NCBI GenBank assembly: GCA_030248225.1
Contig: JASANE010007433.1
Location: 1-64,000, forward strand
Direction: 5' to 3'
Source: Trileptium ribeirensis
Taxonomy: Eukaryota; Nematoda; Enoplea; Enoplida; Thoracostomopsidae
DNA: 64,000 nt
In this document: piece by piece, positions 22,876-34,114 of the stretch
How the letters are laid out: each line of letters starts with the position of its first letter
Numbering within the stretch: the first letter of the stretch is position 1
Notes under the pieces: model-generated
What the model was told of the DNA's origin: nothing
Database searches by the model: none
Seen by the model: only the letters and a program-made list of their open reading frames with translations
Program-made: the position numbers and the translations under genes

Positions 22876-24283
22876 TGTTGCAATGACGTAACACACAAAT
22901 TATTCGCTTAGAATAATAACTGTTAGCGTATCAGCTTAAAATGTTTAAAACTTTCTAAAAATAATAGTGTTTAATTTTCAATCCAAGATCGACGATTAAG
23001 TACATTGTAACCAAAAAGGGAAAGCTGGTATTGCTTTACGTCTTATTTGAATTTGTAAACATATTAATGTTTCACGTGTTCTTCTACAACAAAATCTTGG
23101 TTTATTTTAATTAGCCGAGGCAGCAGTGTGCCAAACAGGGGCGTAGCCAAGAGGAACCGTATCCCCCAGTTCGATATTTGTGGCCCCCAGTTTACCATTG
23201 TAACAAAATTTTTTCAACATGCCTTCACCAAATTACACGTTATGTGGGTTGAAATTTTGTGACGCTACTGGTAACACGCGTTACTTTGGCTTTAAAACCG
23301 CCAAAGCGAACCGTCCAATACTAAGGCAATGGTTTCCCAATCCTCGTCTACTAACAGTAACAGAAAACTGGCCTTAATAATATACATAAAGACACTTTCT
23401 AAATGAATATAACCTACATTCTCAATAAGGTTGAAACATACAAGGATTTCCACTACCATCTAAGATCTTGGTTTCTGTCGTTATTAAAGAAAGCGCTGTA
23501 TAATTAAAAAACTATTGTTACAATGCGCACTCTAATTCATATGTAATATAATAAATTTCGCTATATCGGTTAACAAATTCGGTAGTGAATCACATTATCA
23601 AACAGGCGATAGGTACCCAGTTTACTTGTTTTCAGAAAAAAACGTATTAGAATAACATATTGTTCGCATATACAGGGCGCACTGAATGAAAGCGTTGAAA
23701 ATCATAAGCAACAGCTAACATCGTCTTATTCAGTGGGAAATAACTCTTCTCGAATAAAAGTATAACTCACTCCACTCGGATAAAAGAAATAACTCAGTAT
23801 TCTCGCATAAAAAGTATAACCCACTATAACAGTATAAGACGAGCTGAAATATCATTCAAATCATAGGTGCAAATGAGGGAGAGGGTCATATTATATATCC
23901 CCGCCAGAGGCTCCGAAGCCCCCGCTGGGCTTCGCCGAACACCCAGTGTGCTAACCCGATTGCCGCCGACTGACTCTCCACACCCCACCTCTCTGCTCTC
24001 CCACGTCGAACGCGCTTAAGTTTTGGCAAAAAATGGAGGAAATAGGCATAATAAATCGGGGAGAAATAAGGCAAGAATTAAAAATTTTAATAAAATATTT
24101 AGAAAATTTATCTGCCCCTGACCACCTCCCCCGAAGAATGCACTATTCCCCCTGGATTCTGACCCTGCCCGCGTAGTACTGAAAAATTATAAATGGCCTA
24201 CAAGGTGATTCGCATCCCGCGGTATAATTTTATAGCGCGGAATCTTGTTGTAGGAAAACATAGGCAGTGCTTAAAAATACAGT
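22876..24283. other. Upstream of ephrin: nothing clear except hAT-like scraps
   Basis: Apart from the solo hAT-like end at 23135 and a C-rich patch at 23880-24170 of similar type, I see no exon or promoter signature. Confidence 0.45.
23135..23200. repeat. Solo hAT-like terminus
   Basis: CAGGGGCGTAGCCAAGAGG followed by runs of C resembles the left end of hAT-type elements, but I found no matching right end or duplication. Another such terminus, GGCTGCGCCCCTG, ends near 60020. Confidence 0.35.
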
Positions 24284-24340
24284 AGAATAAGGCTGGCTTG
24301 ACTGGTAATAAATGACATTGTTTTCGTTGCTGTTGAAAGG
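24284..24340 (+). repeat. L2-like LINE/SINE 3' tail
   Basis: GGCTGGCTTGACTGGTAATAAATGACATTG followed by TTG-rich sequence is an L2-type 3' terminus. Only the tail is present. A sister copy lies at 24650-24705. Confidence 0.45.
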
Positions 24341-24649
24341 ATAAAATTCTGTTCATAAATAACTGCTTTGCACAAAATATTTAACAGTGATGATAAACAG
24401 AACTTTTGGGACGTCCAGTTGGGATTGAAGAAAATGCGTTATAGCCTTAAATTTTACTGAAACTTATTTGGATTCGGAGACAGAAATGCAACTACATACT
24501 TCGTTTTCAAGTTTTCAACCAAAAGATGTATATCACACGCAAAATCTGGTTATGTAATAAAATTGGTGCCAGCAAACTGGTTCATTACACATATACCCTA
24601 GTAAAATCAATTCAGCGTATATCAGACCAGTTCAGATTAATTCTCTGTT

Positions 24650-24705
24650 AGACAGCTGGCTTGGCCGGTAATAAACCCATGTTGTTGTTGTTGTAGTTCT
24701 TTTTT
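24650..24705 (+). repeat. L2-like LINE/SINE 3' tail
   Basis: AGCTGGCTTGGCCGGTAATAAACCCATG followed by a (TTG)5 run is the same 3' terminus as at 24284-24340, with a cleaner microsatellite tail. No body of the element could be recognised upstream. Confidence 0.5.
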
Positions 24706-24861
24706 GTTGTCAGCAAATATGAAGCTGTCACTAGTTACTACAACTGAAACTTGGCAGTTTACCTATCATCACCTGTATATTCCTGAATTTCTACAAACCG
24801 ACAATTTATATAACATGTGACTGAAGTTTTTTAACAATTATACATATGCACATACCGAGGT

Positions 24862-24945
24862 TTGAGATCAAGCGTTAAGGCCATCATAGCTCGAAACTTA
24901 GGCATTGGTTTATCAACTGCCGATGTACCAGTCACAAAATATTTA
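24862..24945 (-). repeat. Dispersed repeat R3, inverted copy
   Basis: The reverse complement reads TCGGCAGTTGATAAACCAAT, GCCTAAGTTTCGAGC and ATGATGGCCTTAACGC, aligned to the unit at 39425-39500. Confidence 0.5.
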
Positions 24946-25919
24946 AACAAACAAAAATAAAATATAATGGATAATTGTACCATACAATAACATGTTAATA
25001 AATTGGTATTTAGCCGGAAAGGGAATATTCAAATGAGATGCGGTCACAACAGTAACCGATAAAACAACGCAATAACAAAGAGAGTAAATACATTTTTCAA
25101 AGATTTCTACCAAACTGTAAAAATTGACTTAAGTCAACTTTATTTAGTACTTATCGAAAGGTTCTTGAGTTGTGCGCTGCCACAAAGCTTTCTGACGCAT
25201 CATCAGAAAACCACAGCTTGATAATTTGAGCACGCACTGCAAAAGTATGTTTCAGTGAGTTTCATAAGAACTTTGGTTTAATAAGTTTTCTTTGACGTCC
25301 ACGTGTGTTTGAATTGTGAGACATTATCAATAAATTAGTGCAAAAGTCGAGTTCGCCATTTGATACACTTAAAGGACATAATAAGACCGTACTTGAGACG
25401 ACGTAATTCTAAAGGCGCAATGCTGAAGTATAACATTCTTACACTGTATGATAAATCCAAAATGCCCACTCGGGCTGCTAGTCTTCGAGTGAAATACCGC
25501 TGTACTTTTCCAGTTTATTATAATACCATGATATAATTGAATGAAAAGGGCTGAATAAGTCATTTTGAATTATTTTTAATAAGTTTAACAGATTTGGGAT
25601 ATTTGCTATGACTGCAGATATCCATACAACAACAAGATTGCAACAAAGTTTATTAACATCTTTACTTACTTGCAGCCGAACAATCAGCGTAACGAGGCTT
25701 ACATTACAACAACAACAACAAATATTTATTGAAAAAATTAATTGTGCATGAAAAAGTTCATAATAAGCAATAAAATAGTGAAATGCAAAAGCAAGAATAG
25801 TTGCCAAATTACATGCATAATAATTTTATCAATAAAAGAAAATTAGAAAGAGCTAAATTCCTACTTACATCTAACCTATATTATACGAAATAGGAGGGGA
25901 TTGTTTCCTTAGCATATAT

Positions 25920-26190
25920 TTAAAGGTTTCTGTTGTAATGTAAATAGCTCAGAAAATTTTTGAATGACCTACAGATTTTCGCTGCAATAAGTTGTTGGTT
26001 GTCAACTGTTTCTGGCAATGAATTCCATGCATCCACTACTCTTGTACTAAACGAGTATTTTAATATATTGGTCTTGAATTTCTTTTCGCGCAATTTCATC
26101 GAATGTCCTCTAGTTTGAGTGACATATGATAATTCCAATAAGTTACTACATGCATCAACATTAGGGTTTAAACAATTATAATTTAAACAA
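25920..26190 (-). mobile_element. LINE reverse transcriptase C-terminal relic (jockey/CR1-like)
   Basis: Reads TRGHSMKLREKKFKTNILKY, then STRVVDAWNSLPETV and SFKNFLSYLH, the usual ending of jockey/CR1-like reverse transcriptases. The open frame continues upstream into unrelated repeat sequence at 26190-26275. The catalytic region is missing. Confidence 0.75.
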
Positions 26191-26275
26191 TTAGGCGTTG
26201 AAGCCATCATAGCGAGCTCAAGACTTACGCATTGGTCTACTGACAGCCCATTACCAGTCACAGACAATCATTTAA
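26190..26275 (-). repeat. Dispersed repeat R3, inverted copy beside LINE relic
   Basis: The reverse complement gives GGCTGTCAGTAGACCAATGC, GTAAGTCTTGAGCTCGC and ATGATGGCTTCAACGCC. It joins directly to the LINE tail at 25920-26190 and is read through by the same open frame. Confidence 0.48.
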
Positions 26276-26534
26276 TAGAATGCGAGAAAAAATAAGGAAA
26301 ATATGCTAATAAACTAGTATAGCCAGAAAGTGACAAATCTGCTTTATATCTGGTCGTAGGTTTAAGCTGATTCAGTGAATAAACAACACATTACTTTAAA
26401 GACCTACCTTATTTTAGGCAGTTTTGAACTTCCTAGAGTCTGTGGCGTCTAAGAAGCGCTCAGCCAACGCTTTACAGTGTTAGAGCAAAATTTTATACTA
26501 TCTTGAGCACCATTTAGAGTTATATTTGAAATAC

Positions 26535-26935
26535 TGACGATAGTACGCAATGTTTTAGCCAGCAACGAACCTAGATATTTGTCAGCGATACTGCATACTA
26601 CTTCGACGCCTCGCTTAATGAACGAACGTGTTCTCAAAGTCTGCAGTGTTAACACGAAATCATTTTCATTTATTGCGCCTCTATTATTGAACAATCTACC
26701 GCGTGCACTACGAGACTCGCAACTAACATTGTCTACATTTAAATCCAGGCTCAAAACTCATTTATTTCCTCGTTAATATTGAAATCACCGCTTCAATGTT
26801 ATATTGTTCATAGAAAAACGAGGCAGAGTAAAAAATGTATATATATATATTTGTTTCATGTTGTAAGCGCTTTTGTAACGCCTTGGCGAAAAGGGCGCTA
26901 TATAAATGACGTCTATTACTATTATTTATTTGACC
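26535..26935 (+). mobile_element. LINE 3' fragment (L2/CR1 type)
   Basis: The plus-strand frame gives the C-terminal segment: PRLMNERVLKVCS, LNNLPRALRDSQ and FKSRLKTHLFPR. About 85 bp after the stop comes the family 3' stem (AAGCGCTTTTGTAACGCC, GGCGAAAAGGGCGCTATATAAAT) and a short (ATT)n-like tail. It is 5'-truncated with no catalytic domain. Confidence 0.78.
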
Positions 26936-27719
26936 AAAATTTGATTAGTGTACCATATAGGAAGCAGACAGTGTCACATAATTAACGTGTGCTCTTCAGG
27001 TGCGGTGTGTCATTGCATTAAAAACTGTGTCATTGCATTAAAAAACAAAATTACAACATGCAAATATATATACACAGATCGCAAAGGTTCCTCCACTGCA
27101 TAAAGCTAACACCCGATTATGATTCCACTGAATAGGTATCCAGCAGTCTATTTTACAATATTTTCCTAACACTAACTGCTTAAGCAACATTCAGTTCAAT
27201 AAGAAATTAACGATACACAAATTAAAAGCCGCTACATACTCAACTCGACGAAATTGTCGATTAAATGAATTTCAACTCAGTTTAATTGCAATTTAATAAT
27301 ACTTTCAAGTTTATAATAGGAGGCGGAGCTGAAGCCATTGTGTTTGCATTAGTTCTTAGAAGAACAGCATTGAAAGCCAATCACTGTTCGTTCAATCACT
27401 CTTTGTTCAATGAATCCAAGTGTACCTGATCAAAATAATAAATAAAACAGTTCCGGATATTGTGATTAAACTTGGATACGAAATCGTGATTACTGATCAG
27501 TCGACTACGGTTTAATATAGAATCACTGTACTTATGTGGACGACGTTTTCTGATATTCAACTGCTAGACATCTATTTGATACATTCACAGAGCAGTGCTA
27601 CTGAATTTCTTCTATACCGTACCAAATATTCATACGACGTCACCAATAGTAACAACAATAATAAGTTTGTTAATAAAATATAGCAGCATCCGAGATATAA
27701 GCATAACGTAGGTTACTCT

Positions 27720-27775
27720 CGCGTTAAAGTTTTCACAGCGAGTTCGAAATCTAGGCAATGGCTTACTCAAAAATA
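27720..27775 (-). repeat. Dispersed repeat R3, partial copy
   Basis: The reverse complement reads CCATTGCCTAGATTTCGAAC then TCGCTGTGAAAACTTTAACG, aligned with the R3 core, without its left part. Confidence 0.42.
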
Positions 27776-28156
27776 ATATATCGTTTATTACCTATTTGTA
27801 AAGCACTGTTGTGCACTTCCTAATACTCACACTGTCCATGCGAAATATAGATCATATGAATCACGCTGTCAATCATAATCAAAATCAACTGACTGACATT
27901 TGGCAAAACTGTTAAGTTTAGAAAGGGCCCAAAATCATTTATATCTTACCGTAATCCAAAATGAGCGCAGTAAACGAATAAAGAGCAAAGAAAGATACCG
28001 ATGTGATAACATATCTTAAATTTTGACTGTATATATACCATGGCAAATAAACGGGTGAGAAGCCACTGCTAATATGTTTTAACCAAAAAATCTGTCTTGG
28101 TGCAAAAATTTAGATAAATGGAACACTTTTGGAAATTTTCTGAAATCGTGTGCATT

Positions 28157-28499
28157 TTGAGTGCGTACTAAACCTTATCATAAACCTACAGAATGGTCAC
28201 GGTTTTTTTATTAAACGATGCTAGATTTATATTGAGACAACAGATTTATCTGGAGAATCGGCTGAGACATTACAGTAGAGTACCTTTTTAATGCAGTAAC
28301 AGGAGTGAACTCGACTAATTTAACCTTTTTGAGTGCGTACTAAACCTTATCATAAACCTACAGAATGGTCACGGTTCTTTTATTAAACGATGCTAGATTT
28401 ATATTGAGACAACAGATTTATCTGGAGAACCGGCTGAGACATTACAGTAGAGTACCTTTTTAATGCAGTAACAGGAGTGAACTCGACTAATTTAACCAT
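28157..28499. repeat. Direct duplication, 172 bp x 2
   Basis: TTGAGTGCGTACTAAACCTT starts at 28157 and 28329, and both copies end GACTAATTTAACC. Only a handful of differences, so recent. Confidence 0.82.
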
Positions 28500-28687
28500 T
28501 GGAAATTAATCTGATAAGGCTTAAAATATGATTGTATAGATAGCCCGATGTGTTGGTACCTATGCCCTCAATGGCATTCATAATGGGCCAAATGTATACT
28601 AACGAAAATTATTTTAAACTTAGGAATATTTTATGCATATAATTAATTAGCTTTGAATTCTTACTGCGCCACCATTCATCCTCACCT

Positions 28688-28757
28688 GCTTTAGAAACAC
28701 TAATTGCGAACAACGCGTTCTGCGGCTACCGTCCTCAAAGCTGCCGCACTGCTGACG
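28688..28757 (-). CDS. Candidate short exon, unidentified gene
   Basis: The minus strand has an acceptor TTTCGTCAG|CAG and a strong donor CTAAAGCAG|GTGAGG. The frame between reads CGSFEDGSRRTRCSQLVFLK. It could be a fragment of a cysteine-rich extracellular domain, but is too short to assign; chance is possible. Confidence 0.25.
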
Positions 28758-28889
28758 AAATTTGAAGACAACTTCCGATATTTGTTGGCACCCCATTATA
28801 GATAGTATTTTGTTTTGTGAAAAAGTTGTCCAAACTCTGACTAATTTTGCTTAGAGTTCTTAGTATTGTTGTAATTTTGGCTTAATCTC

Positions 28890-29148
28890 AGTGTTGGAAG
28901 ATGACTTGTACTCTCATAAAGCTGCAAAATCATATCTGCAAACTATCAGGAGTTTAATCGATTTGCTGCAAGTTTTAGCAACTGAAACTTCGCTACTGCG
29001 CCGAACTAGTGCATATCATCAATTTTTAAAAAACAATTATGTTTATAGTGAAAAACGTGTGCGTCTTGAGATGTATCAACGACAATGTTCGCCGTTTCGG
29101 CTGGCTTTGAAAGTAGTTGAGGGTCACGCAGATATCTCAATAACCTAA
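28890..29148 (+). CDS. Candidate terminal exon, unidentified
   Basis: After a good acceptor (TTGGCTTAATCTCAG|TG), 86 codons are open to TAA at 29148, with a helix-like composition (SYLQTIRSLIDLLQVLATE). No family recognised. An ORF of this length can occur by chance here. Confidence 0.22.
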
Positions 29149-29149
29149 C

Positions 29150-30850
29150 ATATTTTTGGACCATTGAAGGACTAATAGAATAAGCTATTGTGTTATGACT
29201 TATTAACATACAAAGTTGGCTTCCAATTTCCTAATAATAATGCGATCAGCAGCAGCCCGATATGTCTGTTACATAAAAAACCATCCGATGTTCCAATAAT
29301 ATCAAGTGTTTAAGATAGATTGTTAAGAGGAGTATGATACTTCTCGTCATGACTGTATAAACCCGTCGACGCGATCACATTCGACATTGCCCCTCGCATT
29401 TGTGGTAATGTATCTTCGACAAAAATTTGTTCCGACCCCCCAGTATAAAAGTAATTTTTTTCTCGACTGTCCCCCACAAAAAACTTGGGAAGTGTTAAAA
29501 TTTTTTAATTGAAACGATCCCCCCAAAACTGGGGGGTCGTAACATATATTTGTCGATGCCATGAACCTCCCAGATGAGGGTGGTATCCTTCCAGAATCAG
29601 GGGGGTAAGGCCGAAATGAATCACATAATGCTCGACGGGTTTGTAAGGTGATTGCATTGCATTGTTAGTATTCGGAATAATTAAGTTGCATTCACGATTC
29701 ATAAATCATGAAATTTAAGTTAATCTATAGCAGCTCCTATAAATCAGACACCTATCGGCTGCCAATTTTTCACATTGCGCATCTCATGCAAAACGCCTGT
29801 GATTTAAATATCGTGTGTAAAGCTCCCTTGATGAAATAACAAAAGAGTCTATGATCTAATGCTAGCTAAAATTACCTAATTATCCGGTGCTAGCGAAAGT
29901 TATGTTATATAGCAAACGGCATCAGTACAGACTCAACAGCGACAATTTAGGCCACGATCTTCCACTCTTTTAAATAATTTCCAACAAGATCTGAAATCTT
30001 TTAAAAATGTGCCCAGTGTAGTGATTGCATATTTAAGAATATGTAAAACCTGGCTTTAAACAACTTGGTTGTTGTGGCTGGAAATTTCTGCAGCGACATG
30101 TTCTAGCAAAAAATAAATTCGTGGGCAGATATATTTTAAGGTAGGTGGTATACGTATTATCTATCAAGCTAGGGTAAATATAATCTTTTGGAGGCTTTCA
30201 CTGGATCTAAGTGTCATTAGTTGGCAGTCGTTATAAACAATTCAAACCAAGACGAATTAATGTGATGTGACGTAGGGTTTTCAGGCCAACCGTTAATGCC
30301 AAATACTACCTGTTGGCTTGATTCAAAACAATACAATACGATACAAATTTATTCAGTTCCTATAGTACATACGAGACTACATTTACTGCAGTGGTCTGCT
30401 TCTGAAACGCGTTCATATGACTCGAGAATAAGAATTCATTAAACGTCGTCCGCACAGCATGCTTACTAGCGTGCGTAGAACATTGCCGCACATGTTTTAA
30501 TAAACTAGAAAATTCACATAAGGGAATGAATAACGTAAGGGCAGAAAAGGGGGTAAAACCTCGCCTCTTACATTTGCCTATATATCTGTAGTAATTTAAA
30601 AGATGTTATATCAGATGCACAGGCCACGTTTGACGCCGAGAATCCGTCCACGTTTTTCCGTTTAGCTGTATACATGTTCCGTTTAGATCGATATAAACTG
30701 CGCGCATTACGAACTGTTTACACCCATTTCCCTCGCTAAAAAGACCATCAACTATCTATAAAAAGGTCACCGAAATCTTACATTTCCAAAGACAAGCTTG
30801 TTAATGAATTCAGTCGAATAGTGATTTAGCGAAAGCTGATTTCAAACCAA
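29150..30850. other. No gene recognised
   Basis: Contains runs of C/G at 29437-29610 (CCCCCCAGT, ACTGGGGGGT) suggesting a decayed inverted-repeat element. The remainder is AT-rich without coding signs. Confidence 0.45.
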
Positions 30851-30852
30851 AT

Positions 30853-30972
30853 ATGGCTGGAGGTATACAGAACGCAGATGTTTACTTGGAAATTGAAATA
30901 CACAAGAAACAAACAAGTAAAAACTCTCAAAACCGGGTCGATTGTGTCGTCAATCGAAGTCAGATGGTGTAA
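30853..30972 (+). CDS. Candidate first exon, unidentified gene
   Basis: CCAAATATGG gives a good start context. The frame begins MAGGIQNADVYLEIEIHKKQ and stays open for 39 codons to TAA at 30970-30972. Donor-like GTAAAA and GTGTAA lie within or at its end, so it may be a short first exon. No family recognised. Confidence 0.28.
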   Translation: MAGGIQNADVYLEIEIHKKQTSKNSQNRVDCVVNRSQMV

Positions 30973-31554
30973 ACGAGACGCATTCATAAAGAATTAACAC
31001 CGCTCATCATATATTTGTAAAGTAGTTTTCAACAAATTATGCAAATGACAATGTTATTAATGCGGTTTAAACTAAATCAAGCATAAGTAACAAAGTGTCA
31101 AGAATTGTTCATTCGGCGTGACAGACATCTATTGACTTTCAAACAGGCAGCGCCGCCACAATCGCTATCAATTTAACATTTTATTCAAATATATATTTTA
31201 ATCGAGAACAAAACTGTACGAGCACAATAATTGTTTGGCATTTGCAAAACACATGTAACTAACTGTATTTTGTCTTTTTGCATTAATATCGTCCGAGAAA
31301 TTTTTCAAAATTCATGATGTTTATGTTGTTATTTGGCAATGAGTTTGCCGCAAAGCGATTTCACTTTACAATGCATAAATACTCAACTTGGTATTACAGC
31401 GTAATGCACACAAATCCGTGTTGAAGGTCTTTTAACACATGACAAGTTCAAAGTTTTATCGGTATATATTTTCTACAACTACTGAAATATTTTCATGTAA
31501 TATTTTATATATGTATGTTCAGTACATAAGCGCTTCATTTTATAGTTGTGTGGA

Positions 31555-32270
31555 ATGACCGTTAAAGCCTTTGGCCGGCCAGCCGATGAAATTCTCGGCC
31601 GGCTACCGGCTATTAACAATTTTCCGGACGTTCACGGCCACAAATCCGTAAAACAATTCTCGGCCGTTGACAGTTGCAAAAGTCGTTTGTAAGCCTGCAA
31701 TTATGGGTAATCGCTCCGCCGGCTGTGGTCTATACGCTCACTGTTGTATAGTAAGTGAATTAAAAACCACGCTACTGGAATTTTTTGATGTATATATCAT
31801 CGTGTATAACTGAAATGCAAGTATTTAGATCTAATACCACCTACTAGTACCGTCTAGTACCACCTTGTCAGTTTTAAGCATATATGTGTTTATTATTAAA
31901 CTAATATGCGTCAACTTTTAATGATAGACCTCAAACCGGCCGTCTACTCGCTCTAAATATGTACAGTCTTGCTATAGTCATCTTAGACGTTAGATTCGGC
32001 GTTTCCTACAGTACGGTAATGCTTTTAGATGCAAATCGATTTTTGAACAAATGTTAGGGAAACATGGACGGATATTACATTCATGCCATAGTAGGAGAAA
32101 CTTCTTGGCAACCAGTCGTCCATTTGCCGTCTAGCAGCCTTGAATTGTCGCTGGTTGAACCATCGGTTGGCTGTTAGCCCATGTGAGGCCATTTGGCGGC
32201 CACTGTCGGCCTGCCGAAAATTTTAACGTTCTGCCGATGGGTGGTTGTTTGACTTCAAAAGCTGCCGTTG
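31555..32270. repeat. Dispersed GC-rich-ended repeat R2, copy 1
   Basis: The left side is rich in CGGCCGG motifs (GGCCGGCCAGCCGATGAAAT). The middle has TAATACCACCTACTAG, CTAATATGCGTCAACTTTTA and CTCTAAATATGTACAG. The right side has GAAACTTCTTGGCAACCAG. The same landmarks occur in the same order at 63060-63900. Nature unknown: no open frame, no clear ends. Confidence 0.6.
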
Positions 32271-33353
32271 CATAACGCTACTGCATATTATATTAGACAT
32301 TTATAAGACAGGCAGAGGATGTTGCAGTCACGCTGTTCCGTAATAATGATTGCGATCGCAGCTATGGCCTTTACTCCGAGCTCAAAAGCCTTCGATTTGC
32401 AGCAATCAACGATCGCTAGACATTTCCTACTGCTCGCTACTAACTACAACATCAGCGACAATAAAATATTATTTAGAATCTGCTGCTAATCTGTACGTAT
32501 GACGAAAAAAACCGGTGGAGCATGGGATCTTGACACCGTCATAATGAGTTCATTACATACCAACTGGTGACACGAGGAATGGCATATTTCTGAGTGTCAG
32601 TTTAAGTGAAACTACAAAAATATAAAGATTGCTTTGCTATTTGTAAACCAGTAAAGTATATATTCTAATGAACAAGCAAAAATCAGTATAACCAGATTAT
32701 ATTACCGTTTGTAGCTAATTGTTGCCATATGGATGCCTTAACGGTTGAAACGGTAAAGAGACAAATCCAATGTCTTATAATTTTAAATATAAACTCCCGG
32801 CATATTTTTTTCTGTATTATATTAAGAATTCCAACCGCTTACCATGTTTGTCAAATGAACATTTTAGCCAAAGTTCAGGCTATGTTCCTAAATTTTTGCT
32901 TCGCATATTTCGAAAATATTCATTAATTTGCAAAAAATAAATTTATCACCGCAAAGTACAAGTGAAGTCGTTGTCCATGCAGGGGCTCAAGCCCATGAAT
33001 TTAAAACGGGCTGTATGCTGTTCTGTTACTAATTTACACCTAGAATACAGTATTGCAGTGAAATATCGTTGTGCACCGCCATGATTGTGAGGACAACTTC
33101 CTGATCAGGCCACCGTATGAGTTGTGCACATAGCAATAGCGAAAATTTTTAATTACTATATAAGCCTTTGAAAGCCTCCAAAATTCAACAATCATTGTCC
33201 CTATGTTTGTAAAAAGCCTGCCTTTTACAAACACAAGCACGATTGTTGAATGTTAGCTTTACATTTACACTCCATAATCACTCCATATTGAATTACAGTT
33301 GCAATCTTTAGCAAACATAGTGCGTATTAATGATAGCCAGATCAGATTACTGA

Positions 33354-33690
33354 TTATATGTAACCTGCAGCATGTTCCACGTCGTTGCTGAAAACTGGAA
33401 TTACCATTAATATTAGCAATCGTGTAATGTCTTGAGCCGACATTGATGGAAATCGCGATTTACAAATGCAATAGTTTGCGAGATCGTCAACAAATTTTTG
33501 CATACGGTATTTCGAATAGCAATCCCGATATAATAAGCACATTACGAATATGTCATTCCAAGAACGCTGCCTTGCGGTGCTCCTGATATCACTGAGTAGT
33601 AATAGGAAGTCCATTTAATTGGCATCAATAAACAGCTTCATTCATTGTACGAATGGCATATATACTTACCTACATCTTTTAGATTGTTTA
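33354..33690 (-). mobile_element. LINE reverse transcriptase relic with GAPQGSVLG and FVDD
   Basis: The minus strand shows YSVISGAPQGSVLG and, in a neighbouring frame, KFVDDLANY, the two adjacent motifs around the RT active site. Frameshifts separate them. The flanking sequence is too decayed to place the lineage. Confidence 0.6.
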
Positions 33691-33879
33691 TTACAAATAC
33701 TTTCAATTTTTTTCAACTATGAATCAACTATATAACGCCAATCAAGCCACAGAATAGTAAACTGTTGCGATGGCGTGAAATTGTTTAGCAGGTTTGTATA
33801 AAACAGTTGGTTTTATGCCATACATACCGAAGCAAGGGCCCAGGGGGCTACCCCCTGTGGTTTCGAACCCTAGCCATCG

Positions 33880-34090
33880 AGGCTCTGGTCTGTTGCTGCT
33901 GATGGTACCACCCTAACCTCCCTGAACGCGCTGCAGACGCCGAACCCACAGATGCATCTAACTGCTTTTAACGAGTGGAACGCTTTATTTAAAAGTGTAC
34001 AAGCTAAGCCGGTCACAGCTGCCTCACTTCTTCATGCGTTTAAAGTACGTTTGAAGAAATATATTAAAACCCAGTACTTAAAATTCGATA
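33880..34090 (+). mobile_element. Probable LINE C-terminal relic
   Basis: An open stretch on the plus strand ends AFNEWNALFKSVQ, LLHAFKVRLKKYIKTQY, stop at 34090. This fits the WNxLPxxV...FKxxLKxY ending of LINE reverse transcriptases. An AATAAA follows at about 34113. It could alternatively be a host terminal exon, since a CTAAC...CTGCAG acceptor-like sequence precedes it. Confidence 0.42.
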
Positions 34091-34114
34091 TATAATACCT
34101 TTAAGAATTATGAA

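Noticed and set aside
33668..33676. Strong minus-strand donor GTAAGTATAT
   Set aside because: The sequence before it lies in LINE-like debris rather than a recognisable exon.
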